From: Antedon mediterranea
Lineage: Eukaryota > Echinodermata > Crinoidea > Comatulida > Antedonidae
Direction of reading: 5' to 3'
Length of the DNA stretch: 64,000 nt
Assembly: GCF_964355755.1 (NCBI RefSeq)
Contig: NC_092674.1
Coordinates: 30,492,001-30,556,000 of the forward strand
This document shows, one piece after another, positions 10,401 through 22,284 of the stretch. Numbering within the stretch: the first letter of the stretch is position 1; every line of letters starts with the position of its first letter. The notes beneath the pieces are model-generated. The model was not told the DNA's origin. It did no database searches and was given only the letters and a program-made list of their open reading frames with translations. The position numbers and the translations under genes were made by a program.

Positions 10401-13079
10401 TACTTTCTTGGGTTTTTTTGCCTCTTTCATTTTGTATATAACTGAATCATCTTTTTATACATTATGATTTACTGTATTATATCTCTAAAAAAAAAAAATA
10501 TTTATTTATAAAATATCAGAAATTATAATGTTTTTTTACTCAAATATGAATGAAAGAAATAAATGTTTATTTGAATTTGAATTGAATTTGACTTACATAC
10601 TACGCAATTCATTTATACTTACATACTACGCAATTCATTTATACTTACACACTACGCAATTCATTTATACTTACATACTACGCAATTCATTTATACTTAC
10701 ACACTACGCAATTCATTTATACTTACATACTACGCAATTCATTTATACTTACATACTACGCAATTCATTTATACTTACACACTACGCAATTCATTTATAC
10801 TTACACACTACGCAATTCATTTATACTTACATACTACGCAATTCATTTATACTTACATACTACGCAATTCATTTATACTTACACACTACGCAATTCATTT
10901 ATACTTACACACTACGCAATTCATTTATACTTACACACTACGCAATTCATTTATACTTACACACTACGCAATTCATTTATACTTACACACTACGCAATTC
11001 ATTTATACTTACATACTACGCAATTCATTTATACTTACACACTACGCAATTCATTAATACTTACACACTACGCAATTCATTTATACTTACACACTACGCA
11101 ATTCATTTATACTTACATACTACGCAATTCATTTATACTTACACACTACGCAATTCATTTATACTTACATACTACGCAATTCATTTATACTTACACACTA
11201 CGCAATTCATTTATACTTACACACTACGCAATTCATTTATACTTACACACTACGCAATTCATTTATACTTACACACTACGCAATTCATTTATACTTACAC
11301 ACTACGCAATTCATTTATACTTACATACTACGCAATTCATTTATACTTACATACTACGCAATTCATTTATACTTACACACTACGCAATTCATTTATACTT
11401 ACACACTACGCAATTCATTTATACTTACACACTACGCAATTCATTAATACTTACACACTACGCAATTCATTTATACTTACACACTACGCAATTCATTTAT
11501 ACTTACACACTACGCAATTCATTTATACTTACATACTACGCAATTCATTTATACTTACACACTACGCAATTCATTAATACTTACATACTACGCAATTCAT
11601 TTATACTTACACACTACGCAATTCATTTATACTTACACACTACGCAATTCATTTATACATACATACGCAATTCATTTATACTTACACACTACGCAATTCA
11701 TTTATACTTACACACTACGCAATTCATTTATACTTACACACTACGCAATTCATTTATACTTACACACTACGCAATTCATTTATACTTACACACTACGCAA
11801 TTCATTTATACTTACACACTACGCAATTCATTAATACTTACACACTACGCAATTCATTTATACTTACACACTACGCAATTCATTTATACATACATACGCA
11901 ATTCATTTATACTTACACACTACGCAATTCATTTATACTTACATACTACGCAATTCATTTATACTTACACACTACGCAATTCATTTATACTTACACACTA
12001 CGCAATTCATTTATACTTACACACTACGCAATTCATTAATACTTACACACTACGCAATTCATTTATACTTACACACTACGCAATTCATTTATACTTACAC
12101 ACTACGCAATTCATTTATACTTGCACACTACGCAATTCATTAATACTTACATACTACGCAATTCATTTATACTTACACACTACGCAATTCATTTATACTT
12201 ACACACTACGCAATTCATTTATACATACATACGCAATTCATTTATACTTACACACTACGCAATTCATTTATACTTACACACTACGCAATTCATTTATACT
12301 TACACACTACGCAATTCATTTATACTTACACACTACGCAATTCATTTATACTTACACACTACGCAATTCATTTATACTTACACACTACGCAATTCATTAA
12401 TACTTACACACTACGCAATTCATTTATACTTACACACTACGCAATTCATTTATACATACATACGCAATTCATTTATACTTACACACTACGCAATTCATTT
12501 ATACTTACATACTACGCAATTCATTTATACTTACATACTACGCAATTTTCATTGTCGGTGTTACGTTTCACGATGTGCTGTTGAGTCTAAAAGGAAATAC
12601 ATTTGTTTGTTTTGTTTTACGTTTAAAGTATAGTATACTGTTTTATATATAGCTCAATGTTTGTATGACACAAAGCGGTAGAATGCAATCAAATTTGTAT
12701 CTCTTTTTGATTATGATTTCCTTACAGTGTTGGTATTTTACAGAAAGGTATATATGAAGATATCAATTGACGCGCGCGTACAAAGTCCGTACCATAGTAT
12801 CAAGATTTTAACGCACGCGTCAAGCGTTGTCGCCTCGTTTGTTGCGTTACAGCAACGATACAAATAAGATGGAATTATACTCACCAGGTTATTACTTATT
12901 TTCTCTTCATACACATGAACTTTTGATTTCATTTCGAGAAACAAGTATTCTTGGTTGAAGAAAATCACAGCAACCACAATAGAAATGATGACGTTGAAAA
13001 ATAGCTGTCCACGTGACGACGACGAAACATTACGATTGGTTGTTTCACCAAGAATCCCGTACTCTTTCTCTGTTGACAT
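4437..13079 (-). CDS. Gene A: type II transmembrane collagen with C-terminal EGF-like domain
   Basis: Nine coding exons, all GT-AG: 13079-12885, 12586-12535, 7359-7297, 6890-6837, 6599-6504, 5965-5939, 5414-5001, 4847-4725, 4474-4437. They total 1,062 nt, 353 aa, with no internal stop. Exon 1 gives a Ser/Thr-rich cytoplasmic tail and a signal anchor near residues 26-48, with no cleavable signal peptide. Exons 2/3 give ENCVVC, likely interchain disulfides. Exons 3-7 are Gly-X-Y repeats with one NSPIPAAPG interruption. The EGF exon has CLSNPCQNGGTC and six ordered cysteines plus one extra. The last exon ends SDFILCDEL. Intron 2 is 5.2 kb of satellite. Intron 8 is missing: the exon fuses NSG to the EGF domain. 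The product is probably a surface adhesion or recognition protein. The architecture is seen; the role is inferred. Confidence 0.8.
6170..6197. mobile_element. 28-bp palindromic mini-element with 7-bp target duplication
   Basis: The ends CAGGGAAG and CTTCCCTG are inverted repeats. ACTATAC stands at both 6163-6169 and 6198-6204. It is an internally shortened relative of the 36-bp perfect palindrome at 28959-28994. It lies in intron 5 of gene A, where genes B and C instead carry a SINE-like insertion. Confidence 0.7.
7113..7163. repeat. TCGG tract with flanking conserved motif
   Basis: ACTCTATAGCTCAC is followed by tandem TCGGTCGG and TAAACACTAACTC, in intron 3 of gene A. It corresponds to 18272-18322 and 47212-47260 in genes B and C. 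Confidence 0.6.
7535..10258. repeat. 26-bp satellite array, left part (about 97 units)
   Basis: Tandem 26-bp units containing TACGCAATTCATTTA and TACTTACA, differing mainly at one position (CACTACG or TATACTACG-type junction) and at TTTAT/TTAAT. The array lies in intron 2 of gene A. On the sense strand each unit carries GTAAGTAT, a near-consensus splice donor. The long plus-strand frames across it arise only because the unit has no stop on that strand. Unit number is by length division. Confidence 0.95.
7551..7722 (-). mobile_element. LINE/SINE-like 3' tail inserted in the satellite
   Basis: A satellite unit breaks off at ATTCATTTATAC and resumes at about 7723. Between them is TTCAAGTTCAAGTTCAAG, AATTTATT and about 150 bp of unrelated sequence ending AGAATAAAAAAG. 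The TTCAAG repeat beside an inverted AATAAA-like signal resembles the tail of a retroposon in reverse orientation. It differs from the element at 10259. Confidence 0.55.
10259..10590 (+). mobile_element. LINE/SINE-like tail element interrupting the satellite
   Basis: Reverse-complement copy of the element at 2724-3131: it starts in the TG-repeat, carries AATAAATGTTTATTTGAATT and ends in a TTGAA-type microsatellite. Satellite units flank it directly on both sides. Confidence 0.7.
10591..12547. repeat. 26-bp satellite array, right part (about 75 units)
   Basis: Same 26-bp unit as 7535-10258. The array runs into exon 2 of gene A: the last 13 exon bases (12535-12547) and the donor are the final repeat unit, after which the sequence becomes the conserved exon (ATTTTCATTGTCGGTG). 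A few shortened 22- to 24-bp units with CATACATACG occur near 11655, 11890, 12225 and 12455. Confidence 0.95.
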
Positions 13080-13939
13080 CCTACTTTAAGAAAATATCAA
13101 CATGTTCACAAAATTTTAAAATCACAATTTAAAGATATATTGTCCCCACAATGAAAATGAAGGTTAATAAATCAGACTTTGAATAGGCAAATTTTGCAGT
13201 TTTAATATTTAAATTGATTAACTTCCGTAGCAATTTTAATAAAGTTATTAAAAAGAAATAAAACAAAAATAATAATTTTACTTTAAAAAAATATAATAAA
13301 CGTAAAATGTATCTAAAACCCCAGACACACATTTTTGCCATTTTATGCCTTATGAATGAATAACCATTATTTGGTATTAAAAAATAATACTTTTGGATAG
13401 ATATTCTCTGACTATGGTAGGCCTAGCTTACCTTGTTATTTGCCAACCAATTACCATGTAGTAGGCCTAGTACCAAGATTCCTGATACACGGTACGGTAT
13501 ATCAATATTGACGGAAACGAAGATCCAGCGGCCGCTTTCAGTAATTTAATAATCCTTTTGGATAGATATTCTCTAACTAAGGAGGCCTAACTTACCTTGT
13601 TATTCTAGTACACCAGTATGTTCTCATCTATCTAAGGTAACCTACTATGAACGTACAGAACCTATCATTGTCTTTTTTGGTATACTCCACTTGACTACCT
13701 GTCAGTCAGAGTTTGTGAATCTTTAGTCGACATAAATTAATTTGTAAATATATTCATTAAGTCTGGAATTTCTATTTTAGTGCCTGACGTATTCTCCCAT
13801 GTACTGCTTCATTCTTCTGTTTAACTCTCCTCATTTTATCATGTAGTGACAACCATTTTCCTTCATGCTTTTTTCCTTAGTACGATGTATTATGACATGT
13901 TTCCCATTCGAATGAAAGTTCGTACGTGCTGGTATATAA

Positions 13940-14356
13940 TTCAATTCAATTCAATTCAAATAAACATTTATTTCTTTCATTCATATTTGAGTAAAAAACA
14001 TTATAATTTCTGATATTTTATAAATAAATATTTTTTTTTTTTTAGAGATATAATACAGTAAATCATAATGTATAAAAAGATGATTCAGTTATATACAAAA
14101 TGAAAGAGGCAAAAAAACCCAAGAAAGTATCGATCAATTGGAAAAAAAAATCCAATTGAAACTTGTATGTTGGGAAGCCATGTAAGAAGATTATATACTT
14201 ATATATATAAATGTAAACATATAACTACACAAACACATATAGATCAACAGACACACACACACACACCAACAGTAAAGGAAGCAATTTCGAAAAAGTTTCT
14301 AAAGTTAAAAAAATATTACAAAATAGAGAAAACAATTAGTTATAATTTGAAATAAG
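13940..14356 (-). mobile_element. LINE/SINE-like tail element
   Basis: Copy of the 2724-3131 family: (TTCAA)n, AAATAAACATTTATT, T-run, CA-repeat near 14251, ending near TTGAAATAAG. The paralogous copy between genes D and C is at 41933-42347, so this insertion predates the block duplication. Confidence 0.65.
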
Positions 14357-14721
14357 ATATTCTTTAAGTTTAAAAGTTGCAATCAATCCGGTAGTGAACA
14401 AATGTTCTGATGAAGACACGTGAAACATTTTGACAATTTAAGGTTTGTAAAATGTGCTGTAGGTTTATTTAAAATTATACTTTATGTTTTTCATTGTTCT
14501 GACGCTTAGAAACTATTAAAGGGTTAAAGCAAATTTAATGTATAGTAACCTATAGTTTATACACAACACAAGTAATTTGTTTAAAGTACTACTTTTAAAG
14601 AAGGATGTGGTTTGTATATATGTGGGTTCGGAGTAATAGAAACGTTAAGATGACCAGTACATTGTTTGTGTTTCAGATTAATAGAAACAAGCAATGACGT
14701 ACTATATAGTATTCGCACACT

Positions 14722-14812
14722 AAAGCGTGTCGCAACGCAATCCCAAACAACACGCGTCGTGATTGGTCAAAATACTTGCTTTGCGCTTACATCTTTGCGA
14801 ATAATGGTGTTT
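14722..14812. mobile_element. MITE fragment
   Basis: AAAGCGTGTCGCAACGCAAT through TGATTGGTCAAAATACTTGC to GGTGTTT, the same family as 3638-3745. Confidence 0.5.
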
Positions 14813-14930
14813 CTACCGCTGTTATAAAAAAAACCACACAACACACAAATAATATAAACTGTTTTATTCTAAAATTTTCACCGGCTTATTCTTTGTTGCT
14901 TTTAGTTAATTTTTTAAACATGGATTCGTT

Positions 14931-17900
14931 TTATTTTCCATACATCCAAGCTTCCAGGCAATCCGAACCACTTACAACTGCATGGCCTGTGAAATAAAAA
15001 GAAATCAAATATTAAAGATTGATTATATATTAGGCCTATCTTTTGTTCCAAGTTTTATTTTTAATCGGATATACTAAAATTCTACATTCTACAAAAAAGG
15101 TGTGTGGAGAAGAAAGAAAGAATTTTTGACCAAAAAAGGCCTCCTTGGAAGTGACCAAAATCAAAACCTAGTCTTTTTATTTGTTTAAAAGTTGCTAAGA
15201 GTTATGAAACGCCGCGCGCATAGGCAAACCTATAGCCTTTTTAATGAACAATGTCTCATACTTACTGTTGCATGTTGTTCCTCTAAAACAGTACTTGCAA
15301 CTACATAAATAAGTAGAACCAAGCCTACTACATGTACCACCATTCTTACATGGATTGGGATGACAGGGACCTAAATCAAACATTAATGTTATTTAAAAGT
15401 ATTTTAAAATACTGTATCACACATTCATTCACTAGCTTAAAGTATATTAGCTGATTAGTCAGAGTATATACATGTTATACATAGAATCCGAATGACGCCG
15501 AATGAACGAACGAACGAACGAGTAAAATAAGATAATTCAACGTAACGACATCAGTTTATTTTGATACGCCATGTGTGCCAAATTGTTTATCCTTTTACGA
15601 TAATTTGATCGAATTCCCCCCCCCCCCCCCCGACAAATTTTACTGATTATACTGACGGATTTTATATAATAAATACAAATTACCTGGAGCTGGTCCCTCT
15701 GCGCCTGTGAATAAGAAATAAAATGAATTATTTAGTAATATAAAGTACTGTATGACACTATCGGAACTAAGTGTTGAGAAACCTTCTAAGCAAATTATTT
15801 AGTCCAAATGGCGGCAAAACACTAAATAAATACAAACAGTGACTTTTAATCTATAAAATATACTACAAGACCACTTGAAATTCAAATACATTTTATAGTA
15901 GCATTTACCCTTTGGTCCTCGTGATCCCTGTGATCCTTTAGGTCCTCGGGCTCCTTCTGATCCCTTTGATCCTGGTGGTCCTTGTGCTCCTCTAGCTCCC
16001 CCTGATCCCCTTGGTCCTGGTGGTCCTTGTGGCCCTTGTTCCCCTCGAGTTCCTCCTGAACCCTTTGGTCCTGGTGGTCCTTGTGCTCCTAGAGCGCCTT
16101 CTGATCCTCTTGGTCCTGGTTGTCCGGTTGGTCCTTGTGCTCCGTGAGCTCCTTCTGTCCCCTTTGATCCTTGAGCTCCTCCTGAACCCTTTGGACCTGG
16201 TGTTCCTTGTGCTCCGCGAGCTCCGCCTGTCCCATTTGGTCCTGGTGATCCTTGTGCCCCTCGTGCTCCTTCTAATCCTCTTGGTCCTAGTGGTCCTTGT
16301 GGTCCCATTGACCCTCTTGATCCATTGGACCCTGGTTGTCCCGGTTGTCCATTGTCTCCGACAGTTCCTAATAAATTGTACCAATTATGTCAATAAAAAA
16401 ATCAGGCTTAGAATTAAGCCTAACGTAATGCGTAATTGACTGATTTTGAAGCACTAAGTTTCAGTGGTTCGTCGTCTGATACAATTTGGCGCCAGAATTA
16501 AGAATTTAAAAAACGTGTTTGCATAATTGCAATAACAGGACCATAATATGTAAAACAGGTGCAATATCTATATGTTTTTATCCTGTCTAAATATGTTTTA
16601 AATAAAATAAAATAGAAAAATAAATAACTGTCGTCGTATGGAACGCCAAGCAATAACATATGCCAACCCATTAGGATTAAGCAAATTTTAATTAATAGCC
16701 CTATGCCATAATAAAAAAGTATGGATTATAATCCTATTACAAAATAAATAAATCGTTCAAGTACTATAGTATAATCTTATAGAAACAACAGAGTAAGAGT
16801 AATCACTTACCTTGGTCCCCTTTCGGGCCCTTTAGACCTATAGTAAAAATAAATGATGTAAATTTTTTTTTTATTAAACCTTATTTAGTGAGGATGACCC
16901 TCAACAGGACGTTATGCTGACAATCAAAGGGCCATCATAAAAACATAAAAAACATATATGGAATAAGAAAAACGGATAAACTATGTTTAAACAAAAATAT
17001 ATACATAAATACAAAAATATAGGTTACAATACTATAATAATAATAATAATTATAATAATAACAGGATTTGTATAGCGCACATACCACTCAAGAGTGCTCA
17101 AGGCGCATTCAAAAAAATAAAAACAAATCATACAAATGCCTGACAAATAAAATGCAATTTCTTTGGAGGGTCCCCATCCGTTCTCGTTCTGTCGCGGTCC
17201 CGGACCCCTACCTAGGTGACCAAACAAAGGTTTTTATACAAAACGTTGAGGTTTTTCTTTTGGAATTAAATATGTTTTTAGAGCAGACTTAAAATTGTTT
17301 ATTGTTACCGCATTTATAAGTTTGGTGGGTATACTCAGGTATGTTGGTGCTCTATAGATAAAGCTGTTCTTAAAATTTTCGGTTTTAGGGAAAGGTACGA
17401 CAAATGTCCTCTCATTGACACTTCGGTGAATTAATTAATTCGGTTATTAATTGATTATTGAACATATCCTAAATGTTTTTTCTGAAATGTGATTATAAAT
17501 TTTCTTGTCTGCTTCTTTTCTGAACTTCTTACTCACCACGTTTGCCTTTTTTCCCCGGCTTGCCTACACCAACTTCGCCTTTAATTCCAGGAGAACCAAA
17601 CAATCCCGTCTCACCTTTATTACCCATATTACCTTTTAAATAAATGTTAAAAAATTATTGTCTTTGTAGTGTAATAAAATAAAATCTACAAACATTAATA
17701 AAGAATGTAATATATTATTTATCAATATTTGTAGAACATTTTATATATCAAAAATATATGTTGACCAATTTAATTAATTTGTTTGGTTAATCTAGATGTG
17801 TTGACTACTAAGTAATGTGAACAAACAATATGTTGAAGTCATGCTAATTTATTACGCATATCTACCTACCCTTTTCTCCTTTACTGCCCATCGCACCATG

Positions 17901-19225
17901 TTGTCCGGGAATACCAGGTACACCTGAAATGTTTAAACGTTATTATTGTTACTATATTGTATGACGTCATGACATCACCACTACACTCCGTCGTAATAAA
18001 TACCTCCCAACAACCAATTAGCTATATACAATTCCCGTTATCCAATCGCACACATTTTCAAATTAATTACGTTTTCACATATCAGACTTTCGAGTCGGAA
18101 AGTCATTCTAAAACACATGAGCATGTATATGCATCACTAATTCAACCAGCACCAGTACGATTTCATCGTCATAAATCAAATTGTATCAGCACCCTATTAC
18201 TTAAATATTTCACCTTGACCACATTCGTAACATTTTATTTAGTTGTGGTTTTTAGTGGCGTGCAAAGGCGACTCTATAGCTCACAATGTCGGTCGGTCGG
18301 TTGGTTGGTCGGTCGGTCGGTAAACACTAACTCAAAATTGAGACTGCAGCAATGTATATGGCCTTGTTTATCAGAGATCCGCACATTATATTATTTCTAT
18401 ACTTTACCCCAAATAATCCCTTTCCTCACCTGGAGCTGCCGGGACTGGGCTGTTACCCTTCTGGCCTTTTGGGCCTGGTGGTCCTGTAGGGCCTGAAACA
18501 AATAATTATAGATATAGAAAATGTACAGAAATAGTTGATCATGCCTCCTCCACCCAGATACTTATGATAATTGGCTCAATTTGAAATACCCAAAATACAC
18601 ATAAATAAGTATTATACATAATACGTTAATATTCGTCGTCAAACGATTATTCATTATTCTTGCATTTCCTTTATACTTACATACTACGCAATTTTCATGG
18701 TCGGTGTTACGTTTCACGATGTGCTGTTGAGTCTAAAAGGAAATACATTTGTTTGTTTTGTTTTACGTTTAAAGTATAGTATACTGTTTTATATATAGCT
18801 CAATGTTTGTATGACACAAAGCGGTAGAATGCAATCAAATTTGTATCTCTTTTTGATTATGATCTCCTTACAGTGTTGGTATTTTACAGAAAGGTATATA
18901 TGAAGATATCAATTGACGCGCGCGTACAAAGTCCGTACCATAGTATCAAGATTTTAACGCACGCGTCAAGCGTTGTCGCCTCGTTTGTTGCGTTACAGCA
19001 ACGATACAAATAAGATGGAATGATACTCACCAGGTTATTACTTATTTTCTCTTCATACACATGAACTTTTGATTTCATTTCGAGAAACAAGTATCCTTGG
19101 TTGAAGAGAATCAAGGTCACAACAATAGAAATTATGACGTTGAACAATAGCTGTCCACGTGACGACGACGAAACATTACGATTGGTTGTTTCACCAAGAA
19201 TTCCGTACTCTTTCTCTGTTGACAT
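14931..19225 (-). CDS. Gene B: type II transmembrane collagen with C-terminal EGF-like domain
   Basis: Ten coding exons: 19225-19031, 18732-18681, 18492-18430, 17923-17870, 17632-17537, 16837-16811, 16367-15909, 15704-15684, 15370-15266, 14986-14931. They total 1,128 nt, 375 aa, open throughout. Exon 1 ends in phase 0; all later junctions are phase 1, so every exon from 3 to 9 is symmetric and a Gly codon usually spans the junction. Exon 1: cytoplasmic tail, signal anchor near residues 26-48, short stalk. Exons 2/3: CVVC. Exons 3-8: Gly-X-Y with an NSPVPAAPG break. Exon 9: EGF-like (CHPNPCKNGGTC, CSCKYCFRGTTC). Exon 10: a 19-residue tail with one Cys, stop overlapping an AATAAA. It is the best-preserved copy. 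The layout recalls membrane (MACIT-like) collagens, but their usual C-terminus is not EGF. Confidence 0.82.
15616..15631. repeat. Poly-C run in intron 8 of gene B
   Basis: An uninterrupted run of about 15 cytosines ending at CGACAAATT; shorter at the paralogous places near 43850 and 63631. A likely sequencing or length-variation hot spot. Confidence 0.8.
17035..17230. mobile_element. SINE-like element in intron 5 of gene B
   Basis: Starts with an ATAATA repeat and contains AGGATTTGTATAGCGCACAT, CTCAAGAGTGCTCAAGGCGC and GGTCCCGGACCCCTACC. GC content is higher than the surroundings. Gene C has it at 45266-45461. Gene A lacks it and has the 28-bp palindromic element at the same spot. The family name is not certain. 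Confidence 0.6.
18272..18322. repeat. TCGG tract in intron 3 of gene B
   Basis: Same dispersed motif as 7113-7163, with one or two more TCGG units. Confidence 0.6.
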
Positions 19226-21407
19226 CTTACTTTAAGAAAATATCAACATGTTCACAGTTTAATCACAATTTAATGATGTATTATCCCCAAAAAACATGAA
19301 AAATTAACATTAATAAATCATATTTTGAATAGGCAAATTTTGCAGTTTTAATAAATTTATTTATTTCCGTAGAAATAAAAAGCACAAATGATTTCACTTA
19401 TAAAAAGATATAGTAAACGACAAATATATCTAAAACCCCAGATAGACAATTTTGCCATTTCATGCCTTAGCCTATATAAGTGAATAACCATTACCTTATG
19501 TGAAATATGTTTCAGGGACAATTAACTCTTAATTTTAACGGAAAACTGCAATAGAAGACGATTTCTGCTTTACCTTATCGTTTTGATTTAACTTTGTGCG
19601 TGTTTTATTTGTATCTTCATTGATATCCAGCAGCCGCTTTCAGTAATTTAATATTCCTTTTGGATTGATATTCTCTAACTAAGTTAGGCCTAAGCCTAAC
19701 TTACCTTGTTATTTGCCAACCAATTACCATGTAGTAGTACCAAGATTCCTGATACACGGTACGGTATATCAATATTGACGGAAACGAAGATTCAGCAGCC
19801 GCTTTCAGTAATTTAATTATCCTTTTGGATAGATATTCTCTAACTATGGAGGCCTAACTTACCTTGTTATTTTTTAAATAGTCTAGTACACCAGTATCTT
19901 CTCATCTATCTATTATAGCAAGATTTCTGATACACGGTACTTTATACCAATATTAACGGAAACGAAAAGAATATATCAAAACCACTAAATGAGGAAAACA
20001 TCCTATGATACTGGTACTCTTCCAGGAATTGTTAAGGAAACCTACTATGAAAGTACAGAACCTATCATTGTCTTTTTGGTATACTCAACTTGACTACCTG
20101 TCAGTCAGAGTTTGTGAATCTTTAGTCGACATAAATTAATTTGTAAATATATTCATTAAGTCTGGAATTTTTATTTTAGTGCCTGACGTATTTCTCCCAT
20201 GTACAGCTTCATGCTTCTGTTTAACTCTCCTTTTATCATGTAGTGACAGCCATTTTCCTTCATGCTTTTTTCCTCCTTAGTACGATGTATTATGACATGT
20301 TTCTCATTCGTGCTGGTATAAAATATAAAGTTTTTTTAAACAAAATAATTACAGCACAAAATTGAACAAAATTAAATTTTCTCCTGAATAGTGTGTCCGG
20401 TAGTAAAAATATGTTCTCCTGACGACGAAGACACGTGAAACATGTCAACAATTCAAGGTTTGTCGAATTTTGTGCTATAGGTTTGTTTTAAAAACACTGC
20501 ATGTTTCCCATTGTTCGGACGCTTAAAGCAAATTTAATGTATAGCAACCTATAGTTTATACACGACACAAGTAATTTGTTTAAAGTACTACTTTTAAAGA
20601 AGGATGTGATTTGTATATATGTGGGTTCGGAGTAATAGAAACGTTAAGATGACCACCAGTACATTGTTTGTAGGTTCGGAGAAATAGAAACGTTAAAATG
20701 ACCAGTAAATAATTGTTTGTGGGTAAATTTCGGAGTAATAGAAACAAGTAATGACGTATAGTATTCGCTAGTAATTTGACCAACGATTTTGAGTCTGAAC
20801 TGAATCGAACGGCAAACAATTTTAGAACTTCTGAACCCCAGGAAAGTGTACCGACTCTTTGTGAATTGCTTTGTTTAAAGCCACTCACTTAAATTAAACC
20901 TGACGTTAAAATTTGAAATATATAAGACAACATAGACAATTTAATGTTTTATTTAGATTATATGACATTCGGTAATGTTAAGGGACCTTATAAATCATAC
21001 ACATTCTTGGTAAACAACTTTTTCATGAACTGATTTATAGGCCATGTCAGTATTTTTAATGTTTCGTTACATTAATGTGTATTTCTATTGGTGGTTCAAA
21101 AGAAAACACCTACCACAGGTTACCATAAAAGGGAAAACTTGTTTAAAAATATCACAATTGGAACATTGGTTCTCTTATCAAGATCACATAAGTCTGAATA
21201 TTGGAAATCAGTTTCTTTAATCACTATGCAGCTTAAGTAAGTATCTTGTTAATGTTAATACTTGGTGTATTCATTATGTAGAATAAGTTCTGAAGTACAG
21301 TTTGATCTGTTACACATGAATTAATGATTGTACAGTTATATATACTAGTCTAGTGTAAAAAATGGGATTGGATCCAATATTAATTCGTCAAATAACATTC
21401 TTATTTG
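19226..21407. other. Intergenic: upstream of gene B, no gene recognised
   Basis: At 19620-19990 are two to three copies of the roughly 170-bp repeat with GCCGCTTTCAGTAATTTAAT. From 20330 to 20760 it is paralogous to the A-B intergenic region (GAAGACACGTGAAACAT, GTGGGTTCGGAGTAATAGAA). The 20580-20888 minus frame begins with GTG and is not believed. Confidence 0.5.
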
Positions 21408-21521
21408 ATTATTATTATTATTATTATTAGTGTTATTATTATTATTATTATTAATAGTAGTGTTATTGTTATTATTATTATTATTATTATTATTGTTAGT
21501 GTTATTATTATTATTATTATA
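21408..21521. repeat. ATT trinucleotide repeat
   Basis: About 110 bp of TTA/ATT units with a few GTT and GTG interruptions. Translated frames across it are poly-Asn or poly-Leu artefacts. Confidence 0.95.
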
Positions 21522-21662
21522 CGCTCGCTTCGCTCGCGTACCATCTAGGTCGTGCCCACAGAAGGTTCTCGAATACACAGTAATTTCAGCGTTAAAAAAC
21601 TGGCGATTTCAAATGTACAATAATGCAGGACAATAATATATGTCGTTTACAGGAACGATTAA

Positions 21663-22284
21663 AGCCCCATTCCCTATGTTTTTTAGATTTAATTTAAGAT
21701 CACAAACTATATTTAAAAATAATACTATATGGTCCTATTGCGATAACTTTTTTCGTCTTTAAACGGTTAAAAATGTGAAAAATAAGTCGATTCTAATAAT
21801 TATAGCGGCCCGCTATAAATCCCAAAATGCATTGCGCGCGGATAGATATTTTTGTTTTTCACCTGTAATTCGCCCACTTTTCGATCGATCGTGAGGCCAA
21901 AACAAATGGAAGACTCCTTAACTTTTCAGCGAAAATACCGGGTTTTCCCCAATTTGTATCAACGGAGTCTGGCAAAAATAGAAAGACAATTAATGCAGCA
22001 ACTATACAACGTCAGGCTAGGTATATAGCTAGCGTACGATGTTCGTACGTTACCGATGTTTACCAGCTAGGCCTACAAAACTAAGCCTAGCTAGGCTAGG
22101 CCTAAGACCGTCCACGAGAGGTCGATCGCCGCGAGCTACTTAGGTAGTGCATTGTTTTTCACTTTTTATCATAATTTACCATAAAACGTACATTTAAGAC
22201 AAGGAATGACATGGTTTAATGTTTTTAAAGTGATATATATGTATTATTTTCCAAAAAACGTCCACAATTGCAGGGAAGGGGTCT
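21663..22284. mobile_element. 622-bp TIR element in a TTAA target
   Basis: The ends AGCCCCATTCCCT and AGGGAAGGGGTCT are inverted repeats (11 of 13 match), and TTAA stands outside both ends. Repeat units 2 and 3 lack it and show the uninterrupted sequence (ACGAATAAGTAGACAC in unit 3). TTAA targets are typical of piggyBac and Kolobok elements. No transposase frame is present, so it is non-autonomous. Confidence 0.7.

Larger units (their letters stand above)
13080..14930. other. Intergenic A-B: gene A upstream region plus repeats
   Basis: Upstream of gene A. From about 13380 to 13640 two diverged copies of a roughly 170-bp repeat carry GCCGCTTTCAGTAATTTAAT, GATAGATATTCTCTAACTA and GGCCTAACTTACCTTGTTATT. 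The same repeat lies upstream of genes B, C and D. A LINE tail and a MITE follow. No exon is seen. Confidence 0.6.

Noticed and set aside
7535-12547. CRISPR-like array
   Set aside because: The repeats are head-to-tail with no unique spacers, and the context is an animal intron.
7648-12633. Plus-strand ORFs of 170-349 codons with a 26-residue period
   Set aside because: Read-through of the 26-bp satellite, which has no stop on that strand; the periodic peptide is the three frames of one unit.
14407-14426. Hammerhead-ribozyme-like core CTGATGA then GAAAC (also near 42398 and 62179)
   Set aside because: The 8 nt between the core parts (AGACACGT) cannot form a proper stem II, and the paralogue near 20433 has lost CTGATGA.
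20580-20888. 102-residue minus-strand ORF (also 49520-49828)
   Set aside because: It starts with GTG, overlaps intergenic repeats shared with the A-B interval, and the shared sequence is not frame-conserved.
21345-21578. Poly-Asn and poly-Leu proteins (also 50285-50576)
   Set aside because: Translation of an ATT trinucleotide repeat.
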